NCBI RefSeq assembly: GCF_900537995.1 | Contig: NZ_LR027880.1 | Location: 391,001 to 455,000, forward strand | DNA from: Roseburia intestinalis L1-82 | GTDB lineage: Bacteria > Bacillota > Clostridia > Lachnospirales > Lachnospiraceae | Direction: 5' to 3' | DNA: 64,000 bases | Part shown: one piece after another, positions 44,462 to 53,743 of the stretch | How the letters are laid out: each line of letters starts with the position of its first letter | Numbering within the stretch: the first letter of the stretch is position 1 | Notes under the pieces: generated by a model | Seen by the model: only the letters and a program-made list of their open reading frames with translations | The model's database searches: none | What the model was told of the DNA's origin: nothing | Program-made: the position numbers and the translations under genes

Positions 44462-44747
44462 GATAATCTCCATTCTTGAGCTGTTTTTTGCGCATCTTGA
44501 GTTTGTGTGTAAGCACGGATCTTGCGTGTGAAAAATCTTATTTTTCACGCTAATCCTCCATGCTTGAGCTGATTTTTGCACATAATTGAATTTCATGCGG
44601 TTTCGCTGGGATAATCCTGTTTATTTCGGATTCTATCTTGTGTTTCTGAACGTTCATGTCTATAATTATATGGAAATGCAGAATATAAGCAAGTATGCAC
44701 TTTTTTGATATATACTTCCGAAAAAGTAAGTAAGGAGAAATAGATCT
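44462..44747. promoter_or_regulatory. Divergent control region of the nitroreductase and HxlR genes, with partial duplication
   Basis: The nitroreductase leader is partly duplicated: AATCTCCATTCTTGAGCTGTTTTTTGCGCAT (about 44463-44493) and AATCCTCCATGCTTGAGCTGATTTTTGCACAT (about 44552-44583). Between them lies a perfect nine-base hairpin GTGAAAAAT-CTT-ATTTTTCAC. The part near the HxlR gene is A+T-rich and holds AAGTAAGTAAGGAG, its ribosome binding site. Confidence 0.55.
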
Positions 44748-45083
44748 ATGAATAAGGAATTTAACTGTCCGGTGGAGGCGACGATCTCCCTGATCGGCGG
44801 CAAATACAAGTCGGTCATTTTGTTTCATCTGATGGGAAAAACGCTCCGCTACAGTGAACTTCATAAAAAGATACCGAAAGCCACCGATAAAATGCTCGCA
44901 CAGCAACTTCGGGAACTGGAAAAAGACGGACTTATCAAAAGAACCGTCTATCCGGTTGTCCCGCCCAAAACAGAGTACAACCTGACGGAGTTTGGAGAGA
45001 GCCTGTCACCGATCCTAAATGCCATGTGTAACTGGGGAGAGTCCTATCTGAACATTCCGAGTCAGTGTGTGGAAGAGTCGTGA
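44748..45083 (+). CDS. HxlR-family transcriptional regulator
   Basis: 111 residues, a DUF24/HxlR winged helix: CPVEATISLIGGKYKSVILFHLMG with the conserved Cys near the N-terminus, RYSELHKKIPKATDKMLAQQLRELEKDGLI and YNLTEFGESLSPIL. Several HxlR proteins sense aldehydes, quinones or oxidants through that Cys and control a divergent oxidoreductase, which here would be the nitroreductase. Confidence 0.9.
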   Translation: MNKEFNCPVEATISLIGGKYKSVILFHLMGKTLRYSELHKKIPKATDKMLAQQLRELEKDGLIKRTVYPVVPPKTEYNLTEFGESLSPILNAMCNWGESYLNIPSQCVEES

Positions 45084-45252
45084 GGCGGAAAGGTTTGAGG
45101 GACAAGTGAAAAGCAGGAATACTGTGTCTTGGTGCAGAGCGGGGAACAGAGCACGATGAGAGATTGAGGATTGTGCGCAGGATTTGTGCTTGTGCGTAAA
45201 CATGAGGTGTCAATGAAAGTGTTGTTTTTATTGAAAAGAATGGAGGATTGAA

Positions 45253-47118
45253 ATGGCAGATAAAAATGCAATGAAAAATAAAAGTGCAATGAGGAACAAA
45301 AGTAAAGTTAAAAATAAAGACATAGCGAAAAATAAAGCTGCAGGCAAGAAAAAGTATGCAGTTGATAAAACAATGAAGCAGGAGGCAGAAAAACGAACCG
45401 CCGGAAAAATGGGAAAGAAAAAATATGCGGTTGATAAAACAGTGAAGCAGGAAGCAGAAAAGCGAACCATCGGAAAAATGGAAAAGAAGTATGCAGTGAC
45501 TAAAGCATTTACAGAAAAAACGGATCATGGAAAATCGGTAAAAGAGAAAAAAGTATCAGGAAAAAACACGTCGGAAAAAATGATCACGAAGAAGCAGAAC
45601 GCAGACATGTGCCAGTATGCAAAAAAATGCGGTGGCTGCGATTATCAGGGACTTTCCTATGAAAAACAGCTCAAAGAAAAGCAGGAATATGTTAGAAAAA
45701 ATGTCGGAGAATTTTGCAGAGTACTGCCGATCATCGGGATGGAACATCCCTATCATTACCGCAACAAAGTGCATGCAGTATTTGACATTGCAAAAGGCGG
45801 ATCTGTCATTTCCGGCGTATACAAAGCAGGGACACACGATGTTGTAAACATAGATTCCTGCCGGATCGAAGATGAGACGGCAGATGCGATCATCCGCGAT
45901 ATCCGGGGACTTTTACGTTCCTTTAAAATCAAGACTTATGATGAGGATACCGGATATGGTCTGCTGCGTCATGTACTGGTGCGTCGCGGTTTTCACAGCG
46001 GAGAAGTGATGGTAGTATTAGTGCTTGGCTCCCCGATCCTTCCGTCCAAGAATAATTTTGTCAAGGCACTGCGTAAACTTCACCCGGAGATCACAACGGT
46101 CGTTCTTAATGTCAATGACAAAAAGACCAGTATGGTTTTAGGAGAAAAAGAGACAGTTATTTACGGAAAAGGCTATATTGAGGACACACTCTGTGGCTGT
46201 ACTTTCCGCATTTCCCCCAAATCATTTTATCAGGTGAATCCGGTACAGACTGAAATCCTTTATACGAAGGCGATCGAGTATGCCGGACTGACGGGAAAAG
46301 AGAGGATTGTGGATGCTTACTGTGGCATTGGAACGATCGGTCTTATTGCAGCGTCGAAAGCAAAAGAGGTCATCAGTGTGGAGTTAAACCGTGATGCAGT
46401 CAGGGATGCCGTAACCAACGCAAAACGCAATGACATCAAAAATGTCCAGTTTTACAATGCCGATGCAGGACAGTTTATGGTGGAGATGGCGGAATACCGT
46501 GCCGATCAGAAAAAAAATCAGGTGCCGGATGCCACAAAATCGGGAAAAAAGGCAACACCGGATGGCAATGTGGATGTCGTATTCATGGACCCGCCAAGAG
46601 CAGGAAGTGACGAGGCGTTTTTATCTTCGGTCATCCGGCTTGCTCCGAAGCGCGTAGTGTATATTTCATGTAACCTGGAGACACTTGCAAGGGATTTAAA
46701 GTATCTGACGAAACATGGGTATCAGGCAAAGGAGTGTCAGCCGGTGGATCTTTTTCCGTGGACGAAACATGTTGAGACGGTAGTACTGCTTTCCCACAAA
46801 AAGCCAGACGGACATATCAACGTAAAAGTTGAGTTTGGCGAGGGTGAGGGAAAAGTTCCGCTTGATAATATCGCTAAAAGAGCCGAAGAATATAAGCCCA
46901 AAGAACGAGTGACCTACAAAATGATAAAGGAGTACATAGAAGCTAAATACGGCTTCAAGGTACATACCGCATATATCGCAGAGGTAAAAAGAGATTTAGG
47001 CTTGCCAATGTACGATGCTCCTAATGCGGTAGAGGAATTGAAACAGCCGAGGAAGCATCCGACAGCAGAGAAAGTGGAAGCCATAAAGGATGCGTTGAAG
47101 CATTTTGAAGTGATTTAA
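45253..47118 (+). CDS. rlmD: 23S rRNA (uracil-5)-methyltransferase, RlmD/RumA type, with repeat N-terminus and element-derived C-terminus
   Basis: 621 residues. About 115 N-terminal residues are Lys-rich with a 23-residue repeat; then Fe-S Cys (MCQYAKKCGGCDYQ), a SAM methyltransferase domain (DAYCGIGTIGLIAA, VVFMDPPRAGS) and the catalytic Cys in VVYISCNLETLARDL. The conserved enzyme would normally end near HVETVVLLSHK (about residue 517). The remaining 100 residues (VEFGEGEGKVPLDNI... to KHFEVI) are a small helical module seen at the ends of genes used as element insertion sites, and the following DNA is a conjugative element, so this tail is probably supplied by the element. GGAGG precedes the ATG. 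Confidence 0.88.
   Translation: MADKNAMKNKSAMRNKSKVKNKDIAKNKAAGKKKYAVDKTMKQEAEKRTAGKMGKKKYAVDKTVKQEAEKRTIGKMEKKYAVTKAFTEKTDHGKSVKEKKVSGKNTSEKMITKKQNADMCQYAKKCGGCDYQGLSYEKQLKEKQEYVRKNVGEFCRVLPIIGMEHPYHYRNKVHAVFDIAKGGSVISGVYKAGTHDVVNIDSCRIEDETADAIIRDIRGLLRSFKIKTYDEDTGYGLLRHVLVRRGFHSGEVMVVLVLGSPILPSKNNFVKALRKLHPEITTVVLNVNDKKTSMVLGEKETVIYGKGYIEDTLCGCTFRISPKSFYQVNPVQTEILYTKAIEYAGLTGKERIVDAYCGIGTIGLIAASKAKEVISVELNRDAVRDAVTNAKRNDIKNVQFYNADAGQFMVEMAEYRADQKKNQVPDATKSGKKATPDGNVDVVFMDPPRAGSDEAFLSSVIRLAPKRVVYISCNLETLARDLKYLTKHGYQAKECQPVDLFPWTKHVETVVLLSHKKPDGHINVKVEFGEGEGKVPLDNIAKRAEEYKPKERVTYKMIKEYIEAKYGFKVHTAYIAEVKRDLGLPMYDAPNAVEELKQPRKHPTAEKVEAIKDALKHFEVI
45346..45483 (+). repeat. Two 69-base tandem repeats in the rlmD N-terminus
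   Basis: Two copies encode KKKYAVDKT(M/V)KQEAEKRT and (A/I)GKM(G/E); a third partial copy (KKYAVTKAF) follows. The repeats keep the frame, giving a basic, probably disordered or coiled extension before the Fe-S domain. Confidence 0.85.
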
Positions 47119-47124
47119 TGAGGA

Positions 47125-47163
47125 TAGGCGTATCATTAGAAATAGTGGTACGCTTATTTTTGT
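47125..47163 (+). terminator. Terminator after the extended rlmD
   Basis: GCGTATCA and TGGTACGC form an eight-base stem (one G-U), followed by TTATTTTTG. Confidence 0.65.
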
Positions 47164-47232
47164 CCCTTTTTGCAGATTTGTCCTTTCCCCTGCTTTCCAA
47201 TATAATGAAGCTAAAGAAGTGGAGGTGTGCTT

Positions 47233-47412
47233 ATGAGAGAGAAATTTAATCATCTGTATTTGGATAGCCACGAAAGAAAACTTTTGATACATAGCCTTGT
47301 AGAGTTAAAAAATCAGCTCATACAGCAAGGCAGATATACGGATTGTATTGACGAGCTTATTTTTAAGGTCATAAATGCACCGACCAAGAGAATGAAAATT
47401 GAATATGTCTAA
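47233..47412 (+). CDS. Small conserved element protein, unknown function
   Basis: 59 residues, charged and helical (LYLDSHERKLLIHSLVELKNQLIQQGR, YTDCIDELIFKVINAP). GGAGG lies seven bases before ATG 47233. No known domain recognised; the amphipathic helices suggest a small regulator or protein-interaction partner. It has its own terminator downstream. Confidence 0.65.
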   Translation: MREKFNHLYLDSHERKLLIHSLVELKNQLIQQGRYTDCIDELIFKVINAPTKRMKIEYV

Positions 47413-47422
47413 GGCAAATTAC

Positions 47423-47467
47423 GAAGCCGCTTATTCTTATTGATTTTAAGAGTAGGCGGCTTTTTTG
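47423..47467 (+). terminator. Terminator after the 59-residue gene
   Basis: AAGCCGC and GCGGCTT close a stem with a partly paired TTATTCTTATTG/TTTTAAGAGTAG interior, followed by TTTTTT. Confidence 0.8.
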
Positions 47468-47537
47468 CGTTCTCTGGTACTGTTTACATAGCTACCTTGA
47501 CAAAGTGGCTAAATCTATGTGAAAGGAGGACGCATCT

Positions 47538-48365
47538 ATGTCAAATTGCAAAGTAATTGCTCTGACTAACCAGAAGGGTGGTGTCGGAAAAACAACCACA
47601 GCGGTCAATTTGGGTGTAAGTCTGGTGCAGCAGGGTAAAAAAGTCCTGCTGATTGATGCCGATGCACAGGCAAATCTCACGATGGCTCTGGGGTATAACA
47701 GACCAGACGATATTCCCATAACGCTCTCTACTGTGATGCAAAACATCATAGACGATAAAACGCTTGATGCTTCACAGGGTATTATCCATCACAGAGAGGG
47801 CGTTGACCTGCTTCCGTCAAACATTGAGCTGTCGGGCTTTGAGGTAAGGCTAATCAATGCAATGAGCCGTGAGCGTGTGCTGAAAACCTATGTCAATGAG
47901 GTTAAAAAGAATTACGATTATGTGCTTATTGATTGTATGCCGAGCTTAGGCATGATAACCATCAATGCTCTGGCGGCGGCTGACAGCGTAATTATCCCGA
48001 CACAGCCCCACTATCTCTCGGCTAAAGGTCTGGAGCTTTTGCTTCGCTCCGTATCAATGGTCAAGCGGCAAATCAACCCAAAGCTGCGAATAGACGGTAT
48101 CTTAATGACTATGGTAATGCCCCGTACCAACATTTCTAAGGAAATTACGGCAACGGTCAAAAGTGCATACGGTAAGAAAATCAAGGTATTTGATACCGAG
48201 ATACCTCATTCTATCCGTGCGGTGGAAGCTACCGCAGAAGGCAAAAGTATTTTTGCTTACGACAAAAGCGGCAAGGTTGCCGCAGCCTATGAGCAGTTAG
48301 GAAAGGAGGTGGCAGAGATTGGCGAGAAGCAGAGAAACCAAAATCGAGCTGACCGCATACGATGA
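47538..48365 (+). CDS. parA: ParA-family partition ATPase (element-borne)
   Basis: 275 residues. Deviant Walker A NQKGGVGKTTTAVNLG, Walker A' LLIDADAQANLTMALGY and Walker B YDYVLIDCMPSLGMITINAL are intact. It partitions or stabilises the excised element or takes part in transfer. AAAGGAGGAC precedes the ATG. It overlaps parB by 47 bases. Confidence 0.93.
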   Translation: MSNCKVIALTNQKGGVGKTTTAVNLGVSLVQQGKKVLLIDADAQANLTMALGYNRPDDIPITLSTVMQNIIDDKTLDASQGIIHHREGVDLLPSNIELSGFEVRLINAMSRERVLKTYVNEVKKNYDYVLIDCMPSLGMITINALAAADSVIIPTQPHYLSAKGLELLLRSVSMVKRQINPKLRIDGILMTMVMPRTNISKEITATVKSAYGKKIKVFDTEIPHSIRAVEATAEGKSIFAYDKSGKVAAAYEQLGKEVAEIGEKQRNQNRADRIR

Positions 48366-49266
48366 CCTTTTTCAGACGGACGAAAGCCGTGAGGAAGCAA
48401 AGCTAAGCAAGATACGGGATATTCCCATATCGGAGATTGACGAGTTTCCAGACCACCCGTTCAAGGTTTTAATGGACGAAGATATGGAACAACTTGTTGA
48501 GAGTATCAAGCGAAACGGTGTAATGACCCCTGCGACAGTTCGCTTAAAAGAGGACGGACGGTATGAGCTTATCAGTGGTCACAGGCGAAAAAAGGCTTGT
48601 GAACTTGCAGGACTTGAAACGCTGAAATGCGAGGTCAAAGAGCTTACCCGTGATGAAGCCATTATTGTCATGGTGGAAAGTAATCTCCAACGCTCTGTTA
48701 TTTTGCCGAGTGAGAAAGCGTTTGCGTATAAAATGCGGTTGGAAGCTATGAAACGACAGGCAGGCAGACCCCCAAAAGAAAATGCGTCGCCATTGGCGAC
48801 TAATTTATCAAAAGGGCGTTCTGATGAGGAATTAGGAGAACTTGTTGGAGAAAGCAAAGACCAGATACGCCGCTATATCCGTCTAACGGAGCTTGTACCC
48901 GAAATCCTGCAAATGGTAGATGAAAGGCAGATTGCATTCCGTCCTGCGGTTGAAATTTCCTATCTGACCGAGGAACAGCAATACACCCTGCTTGAAGCAA
49001 TGGAGTACAACGATGCTACCCCGTCATTGGCACAGGCTATCAAAATGAAGAAGTATAACCAAGACGGCAAGCTCACTTCCGAGGTTATCCAGTCCATTAT
49101 GGAGGAAGAAAAGCCCAATCAGAAGGAAAAACCCGCTTTCCGTGACGAGAGGATAACCAAGCTCATTCCCAAGACTGTTCCCAGAGGGCAGGAAACGGAT
49201 TTTGTTGTCAAGGCGTTAGAGTTTTATAACCGACACTTGCAGCGGAACAAGGCTCACGAGAGATAG
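48319..49266 (+). CDS. parB: ParB-family partition protein (element-borne)
   Basis: 315 residues starting at TTG, nine bases after GGAGG; the start lies inside parA. ParB nuclease-like CTPase domain (ISEIDEFPDHPFKVL, GVMTPATVRLKEDG, LISGHRRKKACELAG, VESNLQRSVILPSEKA) and a helix-turn-helix region (SDEELGELVGESKDQIRRYIRL). Acts with ParA. The C-terminal 80 residues are variable. Confidence 0.92.
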   Translation: MARSRETKIELTAYDDLFQTDESREEAKLSKIRDIPISEIDEFPDHPFKVLMDEDMEQLVESIKRNGVMTPATVRLKEDGRYELISGHRRKKACELAGLETLKCEVKELTRDEAIIVMVESNLQRSVILPSEKAFAYKMRLEAMKRQAGRPPKENASPLATNLSKGRSDEELGELVGESKDQIRRYIRLTELVPEILQMVDERQIAFRPAVEISYLTEEQQYTLLEAMEYNDATPSLAQAIKMKKYNQDGKLTSEVIQSIMEEEKPNQKEKPAFRDERITKLIPKTVPRGQETDFVVKALEFYNRHLQRNKAHER

Positions 49267-49385
49267 CCACACATCGAGGGCGAGGTCTGCCCATTTGAGT
49301 GGATAGCCATTATTTTGGCTTCCCCCTCTCCACACCTCACCCCCTAACTACTGCCAGTAACTATCCGAGAAAAGAAATACTTTAG

Positions 49386-49410
49386 GCTGTCCATAACGGG
49401 CAGCTTTTTT
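49386..49410 (+). terminator. Terminator after parAB
   Basis: GCTGTCC-ATAAC-GGGCAGC stem (one G-U) followed by TTTTTTC. It separates parAB from the surface-protein gene. Confidence 0.75.
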
Positions 49411-49455
49411 CGGTCAGTAAGGCAAAATATTCAATCCAAATTACAGGAGGTAACT

Positions 49456-52400
49456 ATGAAAATCCCTAAATTGTTCAAAAAGGCTGCGGCTTTTGTAATG
49501 GCTGCGGTCACGGCATTATCCATAATGCCTGCGACGGCGTTTGCTGCGGGTGACATCGGGACGATTTCCTTTTCCCACACCTATGACAGCAACGGTAATA
49601 CGATGAGGTACAATTCCAGTGCGAATATCGGCGGCTATACCGCAGGCGGAACAGGAAATTACAAGTACCGTATGTTTGTGGATGGCGAGAATGCGTTTTG
49701 TATTCAGCCGGGAGTACCGCTGAAAACAGGAAACACCTTAAAAAAGGCTTCCTCTGATACTTGGAACGCCCTTTCAGCCAACCAGAAAAAGGCGGTTGGG
49801 CTTGCCCTGCTCTATGGGTATCAGGGCAACCGAAATAATCTGTCAGGAAGTGATGATGAAAAATGGCTTGCCACGCAGACACTCGTTTGGGAGTTTGTCA
49901 CAGGCTGCCGTGAAGCCACAGGCTCATATAACCAGACAAGCACTACCGTTTACAGCCTGCACTTCGGTTCAAATTATGCCAACAGCGGAGCAAGGGCAGT
50001 GTATGACCAGATTGTTGCGATGCTGCGTGAGCATAACACCATTCCGAGCTTTATGTCGGGTGGTAAGAATGACATCACAAAGGAGCTTGCCTACAAGGAC
50101 GGAAAGTACAGCATCACATTGAATGACAGCAACGGCGTGCTTTCTGATTACAGCTTTTTAAGCTCTGACAGTAATGTGAGTGTATCGAAGTCTGGAAATA
50201 AGCTGACAATCAGCTCCACTGTAGCTATCAGCGGTTCTGTCCGCATTACGGCAAAGAGGAACAATGTGCCGACTGTCAGCAGCAGTGCAAAGCTCATTGC
50301 CTATGGCGACCCGAACTTGCAGGATTTGGTAACAGGTGTGGAGAATGCTGATACCGTGTCTGCATATATCAATATCGAAACGCCGACAGGCACGATTGCC
50401 CTCAAAAAGACTTCTGAGGACGGAGTTGTGGAGGGCATCTCTTTTACAATCAAAGGTGATAACTTCAATAAAACAGTTAAGACAGGAAAGGACGGCTCTG
50501 TCTCCGTGGAGGGATTATTCCCTGGCACTTATACGGTCACAGAACAGTCTATTGACCGTTATGAGCCGCAGAAAACCCAGACCGTCACACTTATCGGAGG
50601 AAAAACCTCTACTGTGACCTTCAGCAATATTTTGAAGCGTGGCAGTCTGGAAATCGTCAAGACTTCCGAGGACAATCTGGTGGAGGGAATGAAATTCCAC
50701 CTTTATGGCACATCTTTAAGCGGCTTGCCTGTTGACGAGTATGCCGTGACTGATAAAAATGGACTGGCTAAGTTTGAAAATGTCCTTATCAGTGGCGATA
50801 CCCCGTATGTGGTTGAGGAAGTGGATACCGCAGTCCGCTATGTCGTTCCTGCTTCCCAGACAGCTCCGATTGAATGGAACAAGGTCACAAAACGCAGCTT
50901 CGACAATGTGTTGAAAAAATTCCAAGTGACTGTGACAAAGACCGATGCAGAAACAGGTTCTCCGCAGGGCAATGCTTCCCTTGCAGGTGCGGTTTACGGC
51001 ATCTATAAAGGTGAGGAACTGATTGACACCTACACGACTGATGAAAACGGTCAGTTTACGACCAAGTATTATATCTGTGATAATGATTGGACTGTCCGTG
51101 AAATCAGCCCGTCCGAGGGGTATCTTCTGGATACCGCAATCCACAAGGTAGGTGCAGAACCAGAGCTATACACGGTAGAGCTGAACAGTACCGCAAACGA
51201 TGTGAATGAACAGGTCATCAAAGGCAATATCGCACTCATCAAGCATACGGATAACGGGGAAACCCAGATTGAAACACCCGAAGAAGGTGCGGTATTTGAA
51301 GTGTTCCTCAAATCCGCAGGCAGCTATGAAAATGCAAAGGAAACCGAGCGTGATGTGCTGACATGTGACGAGAACGGTTTTGCCCAGACAAAGGATATGC
51401 CGTATGGCATTTATACCGTCCGCCAGACCTCTGGTTGGGAGGGGCGTGAACTGATGAAAGACTTTGATGTGTTTATCAGCAAGGACGGTCAGACCTACCG
51501 CTACCTTATCAACAACGCTAACTTTGAGAGCTATATCAAAATCGTAAAGAAAGATGCAGAAACAGGCAATACAATCCCGTATGCAGGTGCAGGCTTCCAG
51601 ATTTACGACCCGAATGGAAATCTTGTGACTATGACTTTCACTTATCCCGAAGTGACGACCATTGACACCTTCTATACTACGGCAGACGGCGACCTTATCA
51701 CACCGCAGACATTGGAATACGGCAAAGGCTATTCCCTTGTGGAAGTACAAGCCCCGTATGGGTATGTCTTAAATTCCGAGCCTGTTTATTTTGATGTGGT
51801 GCAGGAAAATTCCGAGGAAGAAAGCGGCATTACCGTTATTGAGGTAGTACGTTCCAATATGGCACAGAAAGGCACAATTACCGTAGAAAAGTCTGGCGAG
51901 GTATTCAGCTCCGTTGCAGGCGATAAGGGATTGTATCAGCCGATTTTCTCTGTCAGCGGTCTTGAGGGTGCAGTCTATGAAATTACCGCAGCCGAGGATA
52001 TTGTCACTCTGGACGGGACGGTCAGAGCAAACAAGGGCGAGGTTGTAGATACCGTTACGACAGGAAAAGACGGTACAGTAAAATCCAAAGAACTGTATCT
52101 CGGAAAATATGAGGTTAAGGAAATCACAGCTCCGTATGGAATGGTGCTGAATGAGGAAGTCCGTTCTGTTGAGCTTGTGTATGCAGGACAGAATGTTGAT
52201 GTAACGGAAACGGCTACTTCTTTCTATAATGAAAGACAGCGTGTTGAAATCGACCTCATCAAGAGCCTTGCCATTGATGAAGCCTACGGCATTGGCAAGA
52301 ATGGAGAAATCTTTGATGTGACCTTTGGCTTGTATGCGGCGGAGGAACTCACAGCCGCAGATGGAAAGACCATTCCTGCGGACGGTCTGATTGAGGTCAT

Positions 52401-53598
52401 TTCCCTTGATGAAAGCGGTCACGGGAAAGCTATCAGCGACCTGCCGATGGGCAGCTATTATGTGCAGGAAATCTCGACCAACTCCGCATATATTGTCAGC
52501 GATGCAAAATACCCTGTTACTTTTGAATACGCAGGACAGGATACCGAAACTGTCCGCATCACAGCCAATGAGGGCGAAGCTATCACAAATGACATTATTT
52601 ACGGCTCTGTAAGCGGTAAGAAATCTGATGAGGACGGAAAGGCTCTGGGAGGTGCAGTTATCGGTATCTTTACGACAGGAACTACCGAGTTTACAAAGGA
52701 AAATGCGATTGCAGCTACCACATCAAAAGATGATGGTAGTTTTTCTTTTGCCAAAGTGCCGTATGGAACTTGGATAATCCGTGAAATCGAAAGCCCGAAG
52801 GGATATGTACTCTCCGAGGAAGAAATCGCCGTGCCAATCGGCAAGGTGGACGAAGTTGTGGAAATCGAACTTGTCAACTACTTCATTAAGGGCAATATCG
52901 CTTTGACAAAGGTTGATGAGGATTATCCCGACAACAAGCTGTCTGGTGCGGTATTTGAGGTTTACTCCGATACTAATGGCGATGGGAAACTGGATAAAGA
53001 CGATACGCTGCTTGGCGAAATGAAAGAACTTGACGGCGGCGTTTACCAGATGAGTGAACTCCGCTACGGCAAATATCTGGTAAAGGAAACCAAAGCTCCG
53101 ACAGGCTTTGTGCTTGATGAAAATGTGTATTCCGTATCCGTTGAGGAGAACGGCAAGACCTACACCGTGGAAAATAAGGCGGGTGTAGGATTTATCAATG
53201 CAGCACAGAAAGGCTCTCTTAAAATCGTAAAGACTTCCTCTGACGGTAAGGTGGAGGGCTTCTCTTTCCGTGTGACAGGCGTGGACTATGACCAGACCTT
53301 TAAGACAGATAAGAACGGAGAAATCGTGATTGAGGGCTTGCGGATTGGCGACTATACCGTATCCGAAGTAAGCGACAAGGCTTCCGCAGGATATATCCTG
53401 CCTGCCGATAAACAGGCAACGGTCAAGGTGGACGCTACGGCTATCGTGCAGATGCACAATGAGTTCAGGGATACCCCGAAAACAGGCGATGACTTCAATC
53501 TGGGCTTATGGGTAAGCCTTGCAGCGTTGTCTGTTGTTGGTGCGGGCGTTCTCGGATTTGTCGGCTATAAGAACAGAAAGAAGAAAAAGGAGGACTAA
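49456..53598 (+). CDS. Thioester-domain / Cna-B repeat cell-wall adhesin
   Basis: 1380 residues. Signal peptide (about 1-31, ending MPATAFA); an N-terminal thioester-type domain with Cys82 in NAFCIQPGV and Gln141 in ATQTLVW, the expected cross-link pair; then ten Cna-B/SpaA-type domains, each ending with an E-box such as YTVTEQ, YVVEEV, WTVREI, YSLVEV, YEVKEI, YYVQEI, WIIREI, YLVKET, YTVSEV. The fourth reads YTVRQT, with Gln657 instead of Glu. The C-terminus has TPKTGD, a hydrophobic helix and RKKKKED, a sortase signal with Thr instead of Leu. Thioester domains bind covalently to host or neighbour surfaces; on a conjugative element it may hold mating cells together. No sortase gene is in the window. 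GGAGG precedes the ATG. Confidence 0.9.
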   Translation: MKIPKLFKKAAAFVMAAVTALSIMPATAFAAGDIGTISFSHTYDSNGNTMRYNSSANIGGYTAGGTGNYKYRMFVDGENAFCIQPGVPLKTGNTLKKASSDTWNALSANQKKAVGLALLYGYQGNRNNLSGSDDEKWLATQTLVWEFVTGCREATGSYNQTSTTVYSLHFGSNYANSGARAVYDQIVAMLREHNTIPSFMSGGKNDITKELAYKDGKYSITLNDSNGVLSDYSFLSSDSNVSVSKSGNKLTISSTVAISGSVRITAKRNNVPTVSSSAKLIAYGDPNLQDLVTGVENADTVSAYINIETPTGTIALKKTSEDGVVEGISFTIKGDNFNKTVKTGKDGSVSVEGLFPGTYTVTEQSIDRYEPQKTQTVTLIGGKTSTVTFSNILKRGSLEIVKTSEDNLVEGMKFHLYGTSLSGLPVDEYAVTDKNGLAKFENVLISGDTPYVVEEVDTAVRYVVPASQTAPIEWNKVTKRSFDNVLKKFQVTVTKTDAETGSPQGNASLAGAVYGIYKGEELIDTYTTDENGQFTTKYYICDNDWTVREISPSEGYLLDTAIHKVGAEPELYTVELNSTANDVNEQVIKGNIALIKHTDNGETQIETPEEGAVFEVFLKSAGSYENAKETERDVLTCDENGFAQTKDMPYGIYTVRQTSGWEGRELMKDFDVFISKDGQTYRYLINNANFESYIKIVKKDAETGNTIPYAGAGFQIYDPNGNLVTMTFTYPEVTTIDTFYTTADGDLITPQTLEYGKGYSLVEVQAPYGYVLNSEPVYFDVVQENSEEESGITVIEVVRSNMAQKGTITVEKSGEVFSSVAGDKGLYQPIFSVSGLEGAVYEITAAEDIVTLDGTVRANKGEVVDTVTTGKDGTVKSKELYLGKYEVKEITAPYGMVLNEEVRSVELVYAGQNVDVTETATSFYNERQRVEIDLIKSLAIDEAYGIGKNGEIFDVTFGLYAAEELTAADGKTIPADGLIEVISLDESGHGKAISDLPMGSYYVQEISTNSAYIVSDAKYPVTFEYAGQDTETVRITANEGEAITNDIIYGSVSGKKSDEDGKALGGAVIGIFTTGTTEFTKENAIAATTSKDDGSFSFAKVPYGTWIIREIESPKGYVLSEEEIAVPIGKVDEVVEIELVNYFIKGNIALTKVDEDYPDNKLSGAVFEVYSDTNGDGKLDKDDTLLGEMKELDGGVYQMSELRYGKYLVKETKAPTGFVLDENVYSVSVEENGKTYTVENKAGVGFINAAQKGSLKIVKTSSDGKVEGFSFRVTGVDYDQTFKTDKNGEIVIEGLRIGDYTVSEVSDKASAGYILPADKQATVKVDATAIVQMHNEFRDTPKTGDDFNLGLWVSLAALSVVGAGVLGFVGYKNRKKKKED

Positions 53599-53601
53599 TT
53601 G

Positions 53602-53694
53602 ATGGACGCTAAAACCATTATCGCAATCGTGCTTGTCGTGTTCATTGTGGGTGCGGCGGTATGGCTGAATATCCGTAACAGAAAGAATAAGTAA
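53602..53694 (+). CDS. 30-residue single-helix membrane peptide
   Basis: MDAKTIIAIVLVVFIVGAAV continues to a short basic tail NIRNRKNK. It starts four bases after the adhesin stop, with AGGAGGAC 8-15 bases upstream. One membrane helix with a positive C-terminus is all that can be seen. Position suggests coupling with the adhesin. Confidence 0.6.
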   Translation: MDAKTIIAIVLVVFIVGAAVWLNIRNRKNK

Positions 53695-53743
53695 GTGGTT
53701 TGGGCGGCTGAAAGATGCCGCCCTTTCCTTTATGGAGGTAACA

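Noticed and set aside
44550..44906. 118-residue minus-strand frame opposite HxlR
   Set aside because: Antisense shadow of the HxlR gene and its leader with no site of its own.
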